Source of the DNA: Rhodothermales bacterium
Lineage (GTDB): Bacteria; Bacteroidota; Rhodothermia; Rhodothermales; UBA10348
DNA: 64,000 nucleotides
Direction: 5' to 3'
NCBI GenBank assembly: GCA_017643395.1
Contig: JAEPNP010000001.1
Coordinates: 2,028,189-2,092,188, forward strand
Of this stretch, positions 44,318 to 51,553 are shown piece by piece. Under the pieces are notes generated by a model. That model was not told where the DNA came from, searched no databases, and worked only from the letters and a program-made list of their open reading frames with translations. Each line of letters opens with the position of its first letter. Within the stretch, counting starts at the first letter, position 1. Position numbers and translations under genes: made by a program.

Positions 44318-45333
44318 TACGCCGACGGCCGCAGGGACTGGGAGGCGTCCACCATGGCCTGCAGCGAACGCGCTGCGCCGCCCCCGTCAATGCTCTCGCG
44401 CGCCAGCTCAAGGCCCTCCTGCGGGTCGTCGCATTTTCCGGCCGTGATCAGTGCAAAGGCGGCGTTCAGCAGCACCACGTCCCGGTGCGGCCCCTCGTCT
44501 CCCCGCAGGATGGCCCGGATGATGTCGGCGTTCACGGACGCGTCTCCACCCCGGATATCGGCCAGGGAAGCAGACGGCAGTCCCAGATCTTCCGGACGTA
44601 CCAGCGCCCACGCCGGCAGTCCGAACGAGCGCACGGTGGTGGTTGCAGCGATCGAGAACTCGTCCAGGCCGTCCTCGGAATGCACCGTCAGGACCCGGCG
44701 GCCGCCAAGGCGCTCCAGGATCTGGCCCATCGCGTCGGCCACGTCCGGTGCAAACGCGCCGAAGAGGCCGGACTGCACCCCGGCGGGGTTGCAGAGCGGG
44801 CCGAGAATGTTGAAGAAGGTGCGGGCCGCCAGCGCGCGCCGCACCGGCATCACAAACCGCAGTGCAGGGTGGAAGAGGGGCGCGAACATGAAGCCCAGCC
44901 CGGCCTGGTTGATGCAGGCACTCGCCTGCTCCGCCGGCAGCTCAACAAAAACGCCGAGTTCACGCAGCACATCGGCGCTGCCACACTTGGACGACACCGA
45001 CCGGTTGCCGTGCTTGGCCACGGTGGCGCCGGCTCCGGCACACACAAACATGGTGGCCGTCGAAATATTGAACGTGCCGCTGCCGTCGCCGCCTGTGCCG
45101 ACCACGTCGATGGCATCAGGATCGTTCACCGCTACCGGCACCGCGTATTCGCGCATCACCTTGGTGAAGCCGGTGAGTTCGTCCAACGACTCGCCACGGC
45201 CGCGCAGGCCCATCAGCAGGCCGGCCGTTTGTTCGGGCGATGCCTCGCCTTTCAGCAACAGGTGCATGACCGCGCAAGCCTCATCGAACGTGAGCCGCTC
45301 GCCGGCTGCGATGCGCTTCAGATAGTCGGTCAT
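44317..45333 (-). CDS. trpD: anthranilate phosphoribosyltransferase
   Basis: A 338-residue enzyme that joins anthranilate and PRPP. The PRPP-binding motif GTGGDGSGTFNIST and the KHGNRSVSSKCGSAD loop are clear. ATG 45333 (MTDYLKRIAAGERLTFDEA) is chosen from the ATGA overlap with trpG and the family N-terminus. It is a stand-alone gene, unlike E. coli trpGD. Confidence 0.96.
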   Translation of the reverse strand: MTDYLKRIAAGERLTFDEACAVMHLLLKGEASPEQTAGLLMGLRGRGESLDELTGFTKVMREYAVPVAVNDPDAIDVVGTGGDGSGTFNISTATMFVCAGAGATVAKHGNRSVSSKCGSADVLRELGVFVELPAEQASACINQAGLGFMFAPLFHPALRFVMPVRRALAARTFFNILGPLCNPAGVQSGLFGAFAPDVADAMGQILERLGGRRVLTVHSEDGLDEFSIAATTTVRSFGLPAWALVRPEDLGLPSASLADIRGGDASVNADIIRAILRGDEGPHRDVVLLNAAFALITAGKCDDPQEGLELARESIDGGGAARSLQAMVDASQSLRPSA

Positions 45334-45920
45334 GCTTCCTGGGTCTTCCGGCTGCGCACGCGCTTCAGCCAGTTCTCGATGAGTTGCCCCCCGGCGGTCG
45401 TCACGAAACTCTCCGGGTGAAACTGGATGCCTTCCACCGGATGATCGCGATGCCGTAGGCCCATGATTACGCCGTCTGCGGTCCAGGCCGTCACTTCGAG
45501 GCACTCGGGCACCGACTCCCGGGAGACGACCAGTGAGTGATACCGGGTGGCTGTGAAGTCCTGTTGCACACCCTCAAACACACCCCGATCGTCATGCGTG
45601 ACCGGGCTGGTCTTGCCGTGCATGAGGCTCGGCGCATGCACCACAGAGCCGCCATACACCTGGCCGATGGCCTGATGTCCCAGGCAGACGCCGAGAATGG
45701 GGATCTCGGAGCCCATCGCCCGGATGACGTCCGTAGTGACGCCGGCGTCTTCGGGTCTGCCGGGTCCGGGGCTGATCAGGATGCCGTCCGGTGCCAACTC
45801 ACGGATCTGGTCAATGTCGATGCGGTCATTGCGCACCACGTGCACCTCTTCGCCCGCCCCGGCCACCATGTGCACCAGGTTGTACGTAAAGGAGTCGTAG
45901 TTGTCGATGACCAGAATCAT
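45330..45920 (-). CDS. trpG: anthranilate synthase component II (glutamine amidotransferase)
   Basis: A 196-residue class I glutamine amidotransferase supplying ammonia to TrpE. The catalytic Cys lies in GVCLGHQAIG, and the His-Glu pair in GIQFHPESF. It sits directly after trpS and before trpD in the trp operon, favouring a Trp role over a PabA role, though dual use for folate is known in some bacteria. ATGA overlaps on both sides. Confidence 0.94.
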   Translation of the reverse strand: MILVIDNYDSFTYNLVHMVAGAGEEVHVVRNDRIDIDQIRELAPDGILISPGPGRPEDAGVTTDVIRAMGSEIPILGVCLGHQAIGQVYGGSVVHAPSLMHGKTSPVTHDDRGVFEGVQQDFTATRYHSLVVSRESVPECLEVTAWTADGVIMGLRHRDHPVEGIQFHPESFVTTAGGQLIENWLKRVRSRKTQEA

Positions 45921-46921
45921 GTCGTCGTAATCAGTCCGGCGGCGGCGCGCACGCGCTCCATGAACCCGGCGGCTTTCTCGCGTCCACGGCGGCCGCCTTC
46001 CCGCAGCACGTCCATTACGTAATCCGGCCGCGAGGCCAGGTCGCGGCGGCGGTCGCGAGCCTCTGCGAAATAGGCGTTGATCATGCCGAGCAGTTCCTTC
46101 TTGGCGTGCCCGAATCCGTAGCCGCCTGCGCGGTACGCCTGGGCGATGCGCTCCCTGTCCTCGTCCGAGGCAAACAGCTTGATCAGCGCGAACACGTTGC
46201 AGGTATCCGGATCCTTGGGGTCCTCGAGCGGCGTCGAGTCAGTGACGATGCTCATCACCTTCTTCTTGAGGGCCTTGCCCTCGTCAAAGATTCCGATGGT
46301 ATTGCCGTAGCTCTTGGACATCTTGCGGCCGTCGATGCCCGGCACCACCGCGACGTCTTCCAGGATGTAAGGCTCCGGGACCGGCAGCACCGGGTCGTCC
46401 GGGCTGAAGGTCAGGTTGAACTTCTGCGCCAGATTGCGGGTGATCTCGATGTTCTGTTTCTGGTCCTGACCAACCGGCACGAGCGTGCCGCCGTAGATCA
46501 GAATGTCCGCGGCCTGCAGCACTGGATAGTTGAAGAGGCCCGCATTCGCGGTCAGACCCTGAGCGACCTTGTCCTTGTAGGAGACGGCCTTTTCCAGCTG
46601 GGAAACCGGCGTCAACGTGGAGAACACCCAGGCCAGTTCGTTGACGGCGGGCACGTCCGACTGCATGAAGAGGGCGGCCTCTACCGGGTCAAAGCCGAGC
46701 GCCAGATAGTCCAGCGCCACATCGATCGAGAACTGACGCAGGGCCTCGGCGTCGTGCACCGTGGTCATCGCGTGGTAGTTCACGATGAAGTAGTAGGCCT
46801 CGTGCTGCCTATGCAGTTCGATGTGCTGCCGCAGCGCACCGAAGTAATTGCCAATGTGGAGCGTGCCCGACGGCTGAATGCCGGAAACAATGACGGGGGG
46901 GAAGTCGGGGGTCTCAGCCAA
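45917..46921 (-). CDS. trpS: tryptophanyl-tRNA synthetase
   Basis: A 334-residue class I synthetase charging tRNA-Trp. The HIGH-type motif is PSGTLHIGNYFGAL near residue 17 and the KMSKS motif is GRKMSKSYGN. It lies inside the trp operon, 4 bases of overlap before trpG and 3 bases after the 148-residue gene. This location places the charging enzyme under the same attenuator that senses charged tRNA-Trp. No second trpS is visible in the window. Confidence 0.97.
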   Translation of the reverse strand: MAETPDFPPVIVSGIQPSGTLHIGNYFGALRQHIELHRQHEAYYFIVNYHAMTTVHDAEALRQFSIDVALDYLALGFDPVEAALFMQSDVPAVNELAWVFSTLTPVSQLEKAVSYKDKVAQGLTANAGLFNYPVLQAADILIYGGTLVPVGQDQKQNIEITRNLAQKFNLTFSPDDPVLPVPEPYILEDVAVVPGIDGRKMSKSYGNTIGIFDEGKALKKKVMSIVTDSTPLEDPKDPDTCNVFALIKLFASDEDRERIAQAYRAGGYGFGHAKKELLGMINAYFAEARDRRRDLASRPDYVMDVLREGGRRGREKAAGFMERVRAAAGLITTT

Positions 46922-46924
46922 GGC

Positions 46925-47371
46925 TTATCGGCCGCCCAGCGAGCGGATCATTTTCAGGCGCGCGTCGCCGTTGGCCCGCACCACGGACAGCACGGCGCGG
47001 GTGCGCATCTGGTGTTCGACGTCTGCTTCCTCTTCGACCGCTGCGCAGAAGGCGCGCTCGCGATCGGCCAGCTCATCCAGCAGACCGTCGGAAAGCTTGA
47101 GTTCGCCCGGCTCGATGTCGGTGCCGGAATAGGCCACGCCGCCACTGGAGAACACAGTCTCGGCCAGCTTGCCGATGTCGGCCCGCATGGTGCGCAGGTG
47201 CTGCTCTATGGTGCCGGCCGCATCGCCACCAAGACGCTCCGCCGCGTTCAGGTAGAAGTGCATCAGGCCGGTCATATCCTGAATCAGCGGATTGATCCGG
47301 TCGATGGTCTCGGCACGGTCGATGGTCTTGCCGGCCCAGCCTTTGTTCAGAAGCAGATCCTTGATACCCAT
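46925..47371 (-). CDS. conserved-looking unknown protein inside the trp operon
   Basis: A 148-residue, mostly helical soluble protein (MGIKDLLLNKGWAGKTIDRA ...) with no signal peptide, membrane segment or family that I recognise. It has helical stretches with charged faces (residues ~27-75 and ~95-145) and a basic end (RLKMIRSLGGR). It sits 12 bases after trpE and 3 bases before trpS, so it is co-transcribed and tightly packed between them, which makes chance unlikely. A regulatory or accessory role in Trp metabolism is inference from position only. Confidence 0.7.
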   Translation of the reverse strand: MGIKDLLLNKGWAGKTIDRAETIDRINPLIQDMTGLMHFYLNAAERLGGDAAGTIEQHLRTMRADIGKLAETVFSSGGVAYSGTDIEPGELKLSDGLLDELADRERAFCAAVEEEADVEHQMRTRAVLSVVRANGDARLKMIRSLGGR

Positions 47372-47383
47372 GGGAGCGGTGGT

Positions 47384-48877
47384 CTAGAGTAGTTCGCCGG
47401 CGGCCATATGGATGGCCTGCTTGAGCGCGCGGGCTTTGTTCAGGGTTTCCTCGTACTCGGATGCGGGGTCGCTGTCGGCGACGATACCCGCTCCGGCCTG
47501 CACGAATATCGCATCGTCCCTGACAAGCATGGTGCGAATCGTGATACACGTATCCAGATTACCCGAAAAGTCAAGATGCCCGACGGCGCCGGCGTACGGT
47601 CCCCGGCGCGTCGGTTCGAGGTCGTCTATGATCTCCATCGCCCGCACTTTGGGCGCGCCGCTGACGGTGCCTGCGGGGAAGCAGGCCTCGAGCGCCTCCA
47701 CGGCACCCTTGCGTTCCGAAAGCGCGCCGCTGACGGCGGAGACGATGTGCATCACGTGGCTGTACCGCTCGATATACGCGTACCGGTCCACATGCACGCT
47801 GCCGAACTCGCAGACTCGTCCCAGGTCATTGCGGCCCAGGTCCACCAGCATGAGGTGCTCGGCCCGCTCCTTGGGATCTGCCAGCAGGTCGGTTTCAAAG
47901 CTCTGGTCGGCGTCCGGCGTTTCCCCGCGCGGTCGGGTACCGGCGATGGGCATGACCTCGGCCGTACCGTTCTCGACACGCACGAGCACCTCCGGACTGG
48001 ATCCGATCAGCGCAAAGTCCTGGAAGTCGAGGTAGAAGAGGTACGGGCTGGGATTGACCTGCCTGAGCGCCCGGTAGAGGTTGAATCGGTCCCCCCGGTA
48101 GGGCAGACGGAAGCGCTGGCTGAGCACGACCTGAAAGATGTCGCCTTCGAAGATGTGCTTCTTGGCCACCCGGACGGCGTCCTCGAACTGCTCCCGCTCA
48201 AAATTGGAAGTCATGTCCCCGGCCAGCATGACCGCATCGCCCCTCCTGCGCGGGATTCGCACCAGCAGTTCGGCCAGGCGGTCGATGCGCTCTGAGGCGG
48301 CCGCATGCGCTTCAGCAAGGTCACTGTCCGGATCCACGAAGATGCCCGAGACCAGCACCAGTTGGTGCTTGACGTGGTCAAAGGCAGCAATGGTGTCGTA
48401 GAAACACCAGATGGCATCCGGCACGTTCAGGTCGTCCGGAGGCGGGTCGGGCAGGTGCTCGATCAGGCGTACCGTGTCGTAGGCCGCATAGCCGACGGCG
48501 CCCATCGTCAGTCTCGGTAGACCCGGAAGACGAACTTCCCGGTATTGCTTCATCTCCTGGCGCAAGGCCTGGAAGACGGTCTGCTGCCGGGTTTCGCGAA
48601 CACCCGTGGCCGTTTCCAGCACCTCGACCGTGTTGTCGCGCCCGACGATCACCCGGTAGGGGTCGCGCCCCAGGAACGAGTAGCGGGCCAGGTTCTCGCC
48701 CCCCTCGACGCTCTCGAGCAGAAACGCATGATCTGCCCCGTCCCGCAGCGCCAGGAAGGCCGAGACCGGGGTCAGCAGATCAGCGCTCACGCGGCGATGC
48801 AGCGGAACCACGATGTGCTCATGCCCGGCCGCACGTTCGGCGTCGACGAGAGATCCTAGTTGTTCAAGAGTCAGCAT
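47384..48877 (-). CDS. trpE: anthranilate synthase component I
   Basis: A 497-residue chorismate-utilising enzyme that makes anthranilate with TrpG. The LLES motif (AFLLESVEGGENLARYSFLG) is the Trp feedback-binding element. The catalytic C-terminal domain shows MPIAGTRPRGETP, DLGRNDLG and FPAGTVSGAPKVRAMEII. ATG 48877 is chosen over an upstream in-frame codon because that codon lies in the attenuator stem. It is the first structural gene of the trp operon, 13 bases after the terminator U-tract. Confidence 0.96.
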   Translation of the reverse strand: MLTLEQLGSLVDAERAAGHEHIVVPLHRRVSADLLTPVSAFLALRDGADHAFLLESVEGGENLARYSFLGRDPYRVIVGRDNTVEVLETATGVRETRQQTVFQALRQEMKQYREVRLPGLPRLTMGAVGYAAYDTVRLIEHLPDPPPDDLNVPDAIWCFYDTIAAFDHVKHQLVLVSGIFVDPDSDLAEAHAAASERIDRLAELLVRIPRRRGDAVMLAGDMTSNFEREQFEDAVRVAKKHIFEGDIFQVVLSQRFRLPYRGDRFNLYRALRQVNPSPYLFYLDFQDFALIGSSPEVLVRVENGTAEVMPIAGTRPRGETPDADQSFETDLLADPKERAEHLMLVDLGRNDLGRVCEFGSVHVDRYAYIERYSHVMHIVSAVSGALSERKGAVEALEACFPAGTVSGAPKVRAMEIIDDLEPTRRGPYAGAVGHLDFSGNLDTCITIRTMLVRDDAIFVQAGAGIVADSDPASEYEETLNKARALKQAIHMAAGELL

Positions 48878-48890
48878 GGGGGCAAAAACG

Positions 48891-48920
48891 AAAAAAGGTC
48901 CGAACCCGAAGGCGCGGACC
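48891..48920 (-). terminator. trp attenuator terminator hairpin
   Basis: Read on the minus strand, GGTCCG (48920-48915) pairs with CGGACC (48902-48897), with an inner CC-TTCG-GG tetraloop stem, followed at once by TTTTTT (48896-48891). It sits between the leader ORF and trpE. The arm GGTCCGCG (48920-48913) can instead pair with TGCGGGCC (48967-48960), which would prevent the terminator. Confidence 0.85.
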
Positions 48921-48945
48921 TGCAATCACGACGAACCGATAACAA

Positions 48946-49014
48946 TCAGGCGTCGGGCCGGCCCGCAGGGTCGGTCCACCACCAGCTGGTCATGTGGGTT
49001 GCAGAGCGAATCAT
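48946..49014 (-). CDS. trpL: trp operon leader peptide with three tandem Trp codons
   Basis: A 22-codon ORF (M-I-R-S-A-T-H-M-T-S-W-W-W-T-D-P ...) ending in TGA at 48946. Codons 11-13 are TGG TGG TGG (48984-48976). Immediately downstream CCGACCC (48974-48968) can pair with GGGCCGG (48964-48958), one A-C mismatch, loop TGC, as a 1:2 hairpin. A ribosome stalled on the Trp codons would mask its left arm and free TGCGGGCC to pair with the terminator arm. There is no Shine-Dalgarno; translation may be leaderless or start at codon 8. Trp is the rarest amino acid, so three in a row in the trp leader is very unlikely by chance. Confidence 0.85.
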   Translation of the reverse strand: MIRSATHMTSWWWTDPAGRPDA

Positions 49015-49020
49015 GCGCCT

Positions 49021-49049
49021 AAACTAGCGCTCCCGGCTGAATACGGCAA
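49021..49049 (-). promoter_or_regulatory. possible trp operon promoter
   Basis: On the minus strand TTGCCG (49049-49044) and TAGTTT (49026-49021) are 17 bases apart. TAGTTT is the same hexamer as the -10 of the tRNA promoter at 62913. Transcription from here would begin about at the leader ATG, giving a leaderless trpL mRNA. The match to consensus is moderate, and a promoter further upstream is possible. Confidence 0.35.
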
Positions 49050-49114
49050 CGGGGCTGCGGGGGGTGTCGGGCAACGGGGTCGCGGTGAGTTCCGAGTCTG
49101 CCGGCGAGCGAGAG

Positions 49115-50014
49115 CTAGGCTTTGTCGGGTACCTCGCCGAAACGCGGCGCATCCGGGGGCCACATGTCCATGGAACCGTGCGCGAATTCGATGCCCCCGC
49201 GCTCACGAAAGGCGTCCAGGATCGAGATGGTCAGCGCGTGTTCGGTGCCACGCCGCTTTCGCACCTCCGTGAGATAGCGCAGGGTGAGCAGGATCCCATC
49301 GCGCGTGATGCGCACGTATACGAACGGCGTCAGGATGCCATAGTGCACCAGAAACTCGCGGGACATCTCGCGGATTTCGGCACCCGCCTGCTGCTCCACG
49401 ATGGTTGCGCTCTCCTGGGCCAGGGAGAGCATGATTTCGCGGGCGGCGCGCCAGTCGCTGCGGTGCGTGACCGTCAGGCTGATTTCGTGCCAGATGAAGC
49501 TGAAACCCCGATTGTAGTTGTGAACGGCATGCTGCCAGACCCAGGCGTTGGGCACATGGGTGATGCGCCCCGAGCTCTGGTCGGCGTCAACCCACCCGCG
49601 GATTTCCATCAGCGTGGTACGAAACAGGCGGATGTCGATCACGTCCCCCACCGTGCCACCGATCTCGATCCGGTCTCCCACCCTGTAGTCGTTCATGGTG
49701 ACCAGGCGCAGCCAGCCGACGACTGAAAGCAGGGTTTCGCGCAGGGAAATGGCCAGGCCCGCCCCGATCACCGTCAGAATGGTGACGAGGCCGCTCGAAT
49801 CGGGAGACAGTATGACCAGGGCTGCCGCGACACCCACCACAGCGGCGATCTGACGGACCACCCTGGACGCTTTGTAGGCCTTGGTGGGATCCTGGACTGC
49901 GCCTGTCAGGATGCGGATGATGACCCGCGTCAGCAGCAGGAGGACCACCACCACACCCAGCAGCATCAGCAGCCGGGCTACGAGTTCGTTCTGGAGGGCG
50001 GCGGTGAAGTCCAT
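49115..50014 (-). CDS. MscS-family mechanosensitive ion channel
   Basis: About 299 residues. Three N-terminal membrane segments (residues ~12-35, ~50-70, ~78-100) are followed by the MscS pore/beta-domain signature (GAGLAISLRETLLSVVGW, RVGDRIEIGGTVGDVIDIRLFRT) and a cytoplasmic alpha/beta domain. The role is ion release on hypo-osmotic shock. ATG 50014 is preferred to TTG 50020. It is divergent from the VKOR gene and downstream of the trp leader on the other side. Confidence 0.9.
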   Translation of the reverse strand: MDFTAALQNELVARLLMLLGVVVVLLLLTRVIIRILTGAVQDPTKAYKASRVVRQIAAVVGVAAALVILSPDSSGLVTILTVIGAGLAISLRETLLSVVGWLRLVTMNDYRVGDRIEIGGTVGDVIDIRLFRTTLMEIRGWVDADQSSGRITHVPNAWVWQHAVHNYNRGFSFIWHEISLTVTHRSDWRAAREIMLSLAQESATIVEQQAGAEIREMSREFLVHYGILTPFVYVRITRDGILLTLRYLTEVRKRRGTEHALTISILDAFRERGGIEFAHGSMDMWPPDAPRFGEVPDKA

Positions 50015-50170
50015 GCCCAAAGGTCGCGCCAGGGTCGTCGGTCGGCAAGCCCGGACTCCCGGCGGCGGTGTGCGCTTCCGCCCGGTATCTGGCCCGGATC
50101 AATAGGCACCGGCCCCGGTAGGACCGCGCGAACGCTTGATGGGCTGCGCAACCGGTCGATACCACGGACC

Positions 50171-50623
50171 ATGCAACGGGCAACTCTTGAAAAGACCATC
50201 TATGGTGTCTCCTTGATAGGAGTCCTGGTGGTCGTGCACCTCTGGCTGATGGTGGACCGCGGTTTTGACCGCGGCTGCTTTGGATTCTCGGCCCCCACAG
50301 CCGTAGTGGAATGTGAGGCGGTCATTCAGTCTGATGCCGGCTCTCTGTTCGGCATCTCGAACGCCGTCTGGGGGCTGCTCTTCTACCTGGGCGTCGCCGG
50401 TTTGTCGGCGCTGGTGGCGTTTTCGACTGGTTTCGGCGCTACTGCCCGGCGGTTGCGGCACGCGCTGATTGGAATTGGATTCGCGTATTCGGCCTACCTC
50501 GTGTACGTGCAAGCGACGCAGATCGGCCAGTGGTGCAAGCTCTGCCTGATTTCCGCCGGGATCGTGACTGTGCTCACTCTGCTCACATCCTGGCAACTCT
50601 TCTCAAAACAACCTGACGCATGA
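50171..50623 (+). CDS. vitamin K epoxide reductase (VKOR) family protein
   Basis: A 150-residue integral-membrane quinone-dependent thiol oxidase with four or five helices. The shuttle cysteines are Cys36 and Cys48, and the active-site pair is Cys122/Cys125 in WCKLC. Bacterial VKOR replaces DsbB in re-oxidising a periplasmic DsbA partner. The next gene encodes such a partner and overlaps by ATGA, so the two form an oxidative folding module. Confidence 0.92.
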   Translation: MQRATLEKTIYGVSLIGVLVVVHLWLMVDRGFDRGCFGFSAPTAVVECEAVIQSDAGSLFGISNAVWGLLFYLGVAGLSALVAFSTGFGATARRLRHALIGIGFAYSAYLVYVQATQIGQWCKLCLISAGIVTVLTLLTSWQLFSKQPDA

Positions 50624-51393
50624 AGGCGCGCAACTTCTACATCGGTCTGGCCGCTCTCACGTTTGTGATTGTCGTCGCAGACATTGCCTACTTCAGCCAG
50701 TTGGCCGTCGCCGAGCCCGCAGAGGAAGCGGTCTCACAAGCACCGGCTCCTGCCGCGCCTGAGTCGCCTGCCATGGCACCCGACGCCCCGTCGGCCCCGG
50801 AAGCAGCCCCAGCAGTCGTCTCCAGTCAGTGCAGCTATGACGAGGCCATTCCGCCGGTAGCGCAATATCAGAACCTCGTCACCTTCGCCGATCCCTTCCA
50901 GGGCAACGCGGGCTCCGGCATCCAGGTGGTGGAGTACTTCGACCCCAATTGCCCGCATTGCCGCACGATGCACCCGATCATGAAGCGGGTCATCGAGACC
51001 CACAGCGACAAGGCGCAGTTCTTCATGGTGCCCTTCATTGTCTTCTCGCATTCGCTGCCCCAGATCGAGGCGCTGTATGTCGCTGCACAGGACGGCAAGT
51101 ATCTGGAGATGGTCGATGCGCAGTTCGAAGCGCAGAAGCCTGGTGGGCTTTCTGTCGATGAACTGGCCCAGTTGGCCGCCGGCATGGGCATTGACGCCGA
51201 AGTCTTTGCCCGCAGGGTAAATCGTGGCCTCAACCGGGATGCCATCGCGGCCCGCCGGGAGCAGGCTCGTTCCATCGGTCTGGCCGGTGTGCCGACCGTG
51301 CTGATCAACGGCCGCGTCGTGGCCAGTGCCTCCAAGTCAGTGGAGTGCCTTCAGGAACTGATCGACGCAGCGGCGGCTGAGGCCGAGGGCTAG
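50620..51393 (+). CDS. DsbA-like thiol:disulfide oxidoreductase
   Basis: A 257-residue membrane-anchored thioredoxin-fold protein: an N-terminal hydrophobic helix (residues ~7-27), a Pro/Ala-rich linker (to ~68), then a thioredoxin domain with CPHC (111-114) after VVEYFDPN, an inserted helical domain and the cis-Pro loop GVPT. CPHC is the oxidising DsbA-type motif. It introduces disulfides into exported proteins and is re-oxidised by the VKOR encoded just upstream. Confidence 0.92.
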   Translation: MKARNFYIGLAALTFVIVVADIAYFSQLAVAEPAEEAVSQAPAPAAPESPAMAPDAPSAPEAAPAVVSSQCSYDEAIPPVAQYQNLVTFADPFQGNAGSGIQVVEYFDPNCPHCRTMHPIMKRVIETHSDKAQFFMVPFIVFSHSLPQIEALYVAAQDGKYLEMVDAQFEAQKPGGLSVDELAQLAAGMGIDAEVFARRVNRGLNRDAIAARREQARSIGLAGVPTVLINGRVVASASKSVECLQELIDAAAAEAEG

Positions 51394-51489
51394 GGCGGCA
51401 GGAGATTACGGCACAAGGGCGGCCCTGCTAGAGCCCTCGCCTGCGGCGCTTCGGTCGCCGCCGTAAAGGTTTCCACAATTGCCGGTCTC

Positions 51490-51545
51490 GGCTGAACAGC
51501 GCTTCCGGCGGGGCGTAATTTCCTTATCCCCGCCTCTGTTCAGCC
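51490..51545 (+). promoter_or_regulatory. nested inverted repeats upstream of tkt
   Basis: An outer perfect 10-bp repeat GGCTGAACAG (51490-51499) / CTGTTCAGCC (51536-51545) encloses an inner perfect 7-bp repeat GGCGGGG (51507-51513) / CCCCGCC (51528-51534) around an AT-rich loop. The structure ends 8 bases before the transketolase ATG. It may be a 5'-UTR hairpin limiting ribosome access or a protein-binding operator. Confidence 0.55.
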
Positions 51546-51553
51546 CCGAGCCC

